Assembly: GCA_021732085.1 (NCBI GenBank)
Contig: JAKFVQ010000026.1
Span: 1 to 64,000 of the forward strand
DNA: 64,000 nt
Source: Candidatus Obscuribacterales bacterium
Lineage (GTDB): Bacteria; Cyanobacteriota; Vampirovibrionia; Obscuribacterales; Obscuribacteraceae
Reading direction: 5' to 3'
The notes under the pieces were generated by a model. It saw nothing but the letters and a program-made list of their open reading frames with translations, had not been told where the DNA came from and made no database searches. Shown one piece after another: positions 63,652-64,000 of this stretch; positions within the stretch are counted from its first letter, which is position 1; each line of letters begins with the position of its first letter. Position numbers and translations under genes: made by a program.

Positions 63652-64000
63652 TCACGGGGTCACGTGCTTCCCAATCCCAAATGTACGACCCTCTTTAGCA
63701 CCAGCTCGCCCGTTACTAAAACCAAAGCCGATATTGGAAGCGTCCACTTGCCGGATCCAGGCTTGTGTTTCGAAGTCGTTCGCGCAACTTCGAAGTCGTT
63801 CGCGCAACACACGTGCCATCGAATTGTCCTTGTCAATCACTTCTTCGCTGGGCAACATTCCAATAGCCTCGACCGAAGATCTGCCGTCCCAAGACAGTGC
63901 CCTGCCGGAACTAAGGCGGCTGAACAAATGCTTCAAGCTCCTGGGTAGTTCCGAGTTCCGAAAAACCTTACCTAAGTCGAAAGCCCCGCTTGCGCAGGGC
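63652..64000 (-). CDS. Partial open frame entering from right edge, possibly frameshifted
   Basis: On the minus strand a frame runs open from the window edge to a stop at 63652 (about 115 codons visible). It reads GAFDLGKVFRNSELP, then LSSGRALSWDGRSSVEAIGM. It crosses a 20-bp tandem duplication at 63769-63808, which shifts the frame. Without the second unit the frame would end at 63716 with SLDPASGRFQYRLWF. The native C-terminus may have been changed by the duplication. No family recognised; the start lies outside the window. Confidence 0.4.
   Translation of the reverse strand, partial: PCASGAFDLGKVFRNSELPRSLKHLFSRLSSGRALSWDGRSSVEAIGMLPSEEVIDKDNSMARVLRERLRSCANDFETQAWIRQVDASNIGFGFSNGRAGAKEGRTFGIGKHVTP
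63769..63808. repeat. Exact 20-bp tandem duplication
   Basis: TTCGAAGTCGTTCGCGCAAC occurs twice head-to-tail with no difference between units, suggesting a recent event. The unit length is not a multiple of three. Confidence 0.9.

Overview
This 64-kb chromosomal stretch has a roughly balanced base composition and comes from a diderm bacterium. Outer-membrane markers are a FadL-like barrel, a trimeric autotransporter and Lnt. The density of TPR proteins, Hanks-type kinases, low-complexity secreted proteins and WG repeats, a RecG with a helical N-terminal extension of the kind described in cyanobacterial and Thermotoga RecG, an ETR1-type ethylene-sensor domain and a lone MglA GTPase together suggest the cyanobacterial sister lineages (Vampirovibrionia/Melainabacteria, perhaps Obscuribacterales). 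This placement is an inference; no rRNA gene is present to test it.

Layout. 0-8.2 kb: the start of a secreted Gly/Pro-rich protein (minus strand, cut by the window edge), a ~1-kb gene-free stretch, then a plus-strand run of two secreted TPR proteins, two small membrane proteins, a TrbI/VirB10-like surface protein, ubiX and rimM. 8.2-13.2 kb (minus): a phosphorelay cluster of a REC protein with LRV-like and TPR flanks, a hybrid histidine kinase with an ETR1-like sensor, and a FadL-like porin. 13.4-18.6 kb (plus): two tandem Ser/Thr kinases with TM and TPR tails. 18.9-22.8 kb (minus): aquaglyceroporin, MerA-like flavoprotein, a tandem array of nested-hairpin repeats, tRNA-Arg(CCG) and a CRP/FNR regulator. 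23.4-27.4 kb (plus): recA with a long charged N-terminus, lnt and small secreted proteins. 27.4-30.1 kb (minus): a small conserved-looking protein, an atypical SDR and a Fic protein with duplicated 20-bp sites at its promoter.

30.7-36.1 kb (minus) is a translationally coupled operon: a membrane-anchored WG-repeat protein followed by two membrane Ser/Thr kinases with altered catalytic loops. 37.7-41.0 kb (plus) holds three tandem paralogues of an unknown secreted two-TM family (the first a frameshifted pseudogene), two of them behind duplicated ATGAC-N4-GTCA dyad pairs, then a phage-tail-lysozyme-like protein and a small two-TM protein. 41.0-50.6 kb: a secreted protein with three copies of an undescribed ~45-residue repeat, hutH, a divergent spermidine-synthase-like protein, a YadA-type trimeric autotransporter, a VWA protein, and a class-III aminotransferase coupled to a 66-residue protein. 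51.8-58.6 kb (plus): a large TPR protein, a GT39-like glycosyltransferase carrying in-frame palindromic repeats, a deformylase-like protein, a coiled-coil protein and a DUF4239 protein. 58.6-64 kb: recG, mglA, the rpmB leader and zinc-type rpmB, and a partial frame at the right edge.

The housekeeping genes (ubiX, rimM, recA, lnt, recG, rpmB, tRNA) are intact and ordinary in context. The accessory material is dominated by envelope and signalling proteins. The three most unusual items are the WG-kinase-kinase operon, the dyad-controlled paralogue array, and two families of short palindromic repeats, one of which lies inside coding sequence.
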